Source: JBDLID01 sp039715055 (GTDB taxonomy: Bacteria; Desulfobacterota; Desulfobulbia; Desulfobulbales; Desulfocapsaceae). Taken from it: a DNA stretch of 14,818 nucleotides. The translations under genes and the position numbers were made by a program. The stretch is from NCBI GenBank assembly GCA_039715055.1, contig JBDLID010000076.1:1-14818 (forward strand). Reading direction: 5' to 3'. The stretch's first letter is position 1; each line of letters starts with the position of its first letter. Below are positions 13,435 to 14,818 of this stretch, piece by piece. The notes under the pieces are model-generated. The model did no database searches. It was not told the DNA's origin and saw nothing but the letters and a program-made list of their open reading frames with translations.

Positions 13435-14526
13435 TTTATCATCCTTCACCTCAAGCGGCTCCTTATCGATATGAACCGCTGGCAGGTAATCCTTAAAGCA
13501 CTCACCATAGATCTCCCAGATGGAGACAAACAGCGCGGCCAATATGGGACCGAGGGTGATGCCGATGATGCCGAACATACCAATACCGCCAAGGGTAGAA
13601 AAGAGGATGAACAGATCGTGCATCTCGGTATCGCGGCCGACAAGGCGAGGACGAATGAGGTTGTCGATGTTTCCGGCGATCAGGCCGCAGACCACCCCTA
13701 AAATGATGGCGTCCATCCAATGCTGACCCAGCAGTAAGATAATAAGCGCCGGGCCCCAGATAATGGCTGTACCCATGGCGGGCACAATGGACAACACTGC
13801 CATCAGCGTTCCCCAGAATACAGGACTGGGGATGCCGGCCAGGGCAAAGCCGGTGCCGCAAAGTCCACCCTGGATAATGCCGATGATCACCGTGCCCTTG
13901 ATGGTCGCCTTGGCCACCGAGGTGAACCGGTCGAGCAGCTGGCGTTCAATCTGGTCCTCCAGGGGCAGGTAGTAGAGGATCTTGTGGAGCAGTTTCTGGC
14001 CATCGACAAGGAAATAGAACATGGTGTAGAGCATGATGATGGCTGTGAACCCGGCATTGACGGTCATTTTTGTCATCGAGGTGAGCGAGTCGATGAGAAA
14101 GGCGGAGACTGCGGCAACCAGAAGGCCGAGTTTTTCAATGATCGTATCCCGGTAAGGGAGAATTTCTTCGTAGTAGGGGATTTTGGTCAGATAGTCGGTG
14201 AGGATGGTCGGTTCCTTGGTAAAGGTCTGCACCCAGGGGGTAACCGACTGGCCGACACTGATCGCCTGGGTGACGACCACGGTGAGCAATCCGGATAGAG
14301 GGATGAGCACCAGGAAAATGATGGAGACCACGGTGAGCATCGAGGCGATGTTTTCCTTGCCGCCGACTTTGGTCAGCATGTACCGATAAAAGGGGGTGGC
14401 AAGGGCAGAGAAGAGCCCGGCCAGAAAGACCGCCATCAGGAACTGCTTGATCATGGCAAGAAAAACAAACGAAATCAGGGCGACGCAGCAGAGCAGGGTG
14501 GTTCGATTAATAGCGGTTGCAGACAT
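13426..14526 (-). CDS. AI-2E (PerM/YdiK) family membrane transporter
   Basis: This is a 366-residue protein. GGAG precedes the ATG by 8 nt. It has the family topology: paired N-terminal helices (LCCVALISFVFLAMIKQFLM, then VFLAGLFSALATPFYRYML), a third helix (VVSIIFLVLIPLSGLLTVVV), a soluble insertion at about 90-150, then five hydrophobic segments including IGIIQGGLCGTGFALAGIPS, WGPALIILLLGQHW and the C-terminal FGIIGITLGPILAALFVSIW. The glycine-rich G-x-P-x-P-V-F-W-G stretch and the IDNLIRP segment are characteristic. Members export diverse small molecules or ions; AI-2 transport is known for only a few, so the substrate here is unknown. The last codons and stop lie inside a G-rich repeat. 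Confidence 0.92.
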   Translation of the reverse strand: MSATAINRTTLLCCVALISFVFLAMIKQFLMAVFLAGLFSALATPFYRYMLTKVGGKENIASMLTVVSIIFLVLIPLSGLLTVVVTQAISVGQSVTPWVQTFTKEPTILTDYLTKIPYYEEILPYRDTIIEKLGLLVAAVSAFLIDSLTSMTKMTVNAGFTAIIMLYTMFYFLVDGQKLLHKILYYLPLEDQIERQLLDRFTSVAKATIKGTVIIGIIQGGLCGTGFALAGIPSPVFWGTLMAVLSIVPAMGTAIIWGPALIILLLGQHWMDAIILGVVCGLIAGNIDNLIRPRLVGRDTEMHDLFILFSTLGGIGMFGIIGITLGPILAALFVSIWEIYGECFKDYLPAVHIDKEPLEVKDDKEG

Positions 14527-14597
14527 GGCTTGGCTCCCGGGGAAGCAATTAAAGAAAAAAGAGACGTAGGTAATCGTATTTCCTATTATTCATATCA

Positions 14598-14657
14598 CAA
14601 TGTACACATTGGGTCAATGTGGGGAATGTGGGGTCAGGCTTGACATTTTGACATTCG
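14598..14657 (+). repeat. Repeat-rich leader of the RAYT gene
   Basis: CAATGT-AC-ACATTG (14598-14611) is a perfect inverted repeat. It is followed by two tandem AATGTGGGG units (14616-14633), GGGGTCAG (14630-14637), and two tandem TTGACATT units (14640-14655). GGGGTCAG is the same octamer found in the hairpins at 1297 and 1933. RAYT genes are usually flanked by their cognate REP sequences; the partner sequence would be outside the window. Confidence 0.6.
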
Positions 14658-14674
14658 TAACATACCATTTTTCC

Positions 14675-14818
14675 ATGGCACGAAAACCTCGCATACACTT
14701 TCCCGGCGCTTTCTACCACGTTATGCTTCGTGGCAACGGTGGGCAGGATATCTTTTTTTCTGATGCTGATCGCTCCAGATTTTATCTGCTTCTCCAGGAG
14801 GGCAGAGATAGATACAGA
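14675..14818 (+). CDS. REP-associated tyrosine transposase (RAYT), N-terminal part, runs off window
   Basis: Forty-eight codons are open to the window edge. The opening MARKPRIHFPGAFYHVMLRG with NGGQDIFFSD matches the N-terminus of IS200/IS605-like Y1 transposases of the RAYT group, where the AFYHVMxRG strand starts the fold and a later HUH motif and catalytic Tyr complete it; these lie beyond the window. RAYTs act on single-stranded REP hairpins. The ATG at 14675 has no obvious ribosome binding site. The leader carries GGGGTCAG and short tandem repeats, as expected of a REP flank. It cannot be known from here whether the gene is intact. Confidence 0.85.
   Translation, partial: MARKPRIHFPGAFYHVMLRGNGGQDIFFSDADRSRFYLLLQEGRDRYR

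Overview
The window looks like chromosome from a Gram-negative bacterium with moderate GC, most likely a Desulfobacterota (deltaproteobacterial) member close to the Desulfobulbales. This rests on family content: a sigma-54-type regulator tail, a DUF6909-like protein, an orphan NtrB/ZraS-like kinase, a YqgE/AlgH protein, a RAYT transposase, and G-rich intergenic repeats. It is an inference; no rRNA or marker gene is present. No prophage, CRISPR array, tRNA or complete insertion sequence is visible.

Left region (1-1985). The window opens in the last 36 codons of an NtrC-type regulator. A poorly resolved stretch follows, with two small hairpins and one doubtful ORF, and then two small plus-strand genes. 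One may be a receiver-like protein and the other is a zinc-ribbon protein; they could be a split signalling module. Next is a trypsin/HtrA-like protein whose catalytic His position holds Arg. It sits between two near-identical REP-type hairpins built on GGGGTCAGAGTAAAA, and the right hairpin supplies its stop codon.

Middle region (2036-8708). A minus-strand envelope protein combines a CsgG-like domain, a TPR-like helix pair, a hydrophobic segment, a Gly-rich linker and an Ig-like domain. A 627-bp leader region precedes a cold-shock protein gene with a strong intrinsic terminator. Between that terminator and the next gene lies a tiny signal-peptide-like gene. Its two halves are in different frames and meet at a correctly phased T TTT TTA heptamer. 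Then comes a likely operon of a DUF6909-like protein (nucleoside-phosphorylase-like C-terminus) and a membrane PAS histidine kinase with no adjacent response regulator. The kinase ends in a 9-bp convergent overlap with a DUF4126 membrane protein.

Right region (8767-14818). Minus-strand genes include a 60-aa hypothetical protein and glgB (glycogen branching enzyme). Upstream of glgB is a roughly 115-bp imperfect inverted repeat that may be a MITE remnant. A plus-strand YqgE/AlgH gene follows. A minus-strand FAH-family hydrolase is bracketed by degenerate GGGTTTA arrays in opposite orientation, each starting at the 3' end of the neighbouring gene. Last are an AI-2E/PerM-type transporter and the first 48 codons of a RAYT. 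The RAYT leader contains GGGGTCAG, the same octamer as in the two hairpins near the left end.

Most genes are housekeeping or signalling genes. The accessory signal lies in small elements between them: REP hairpins with a RAYT, telomere-like arrays, a foldback element, and the frame-split micro-gene.
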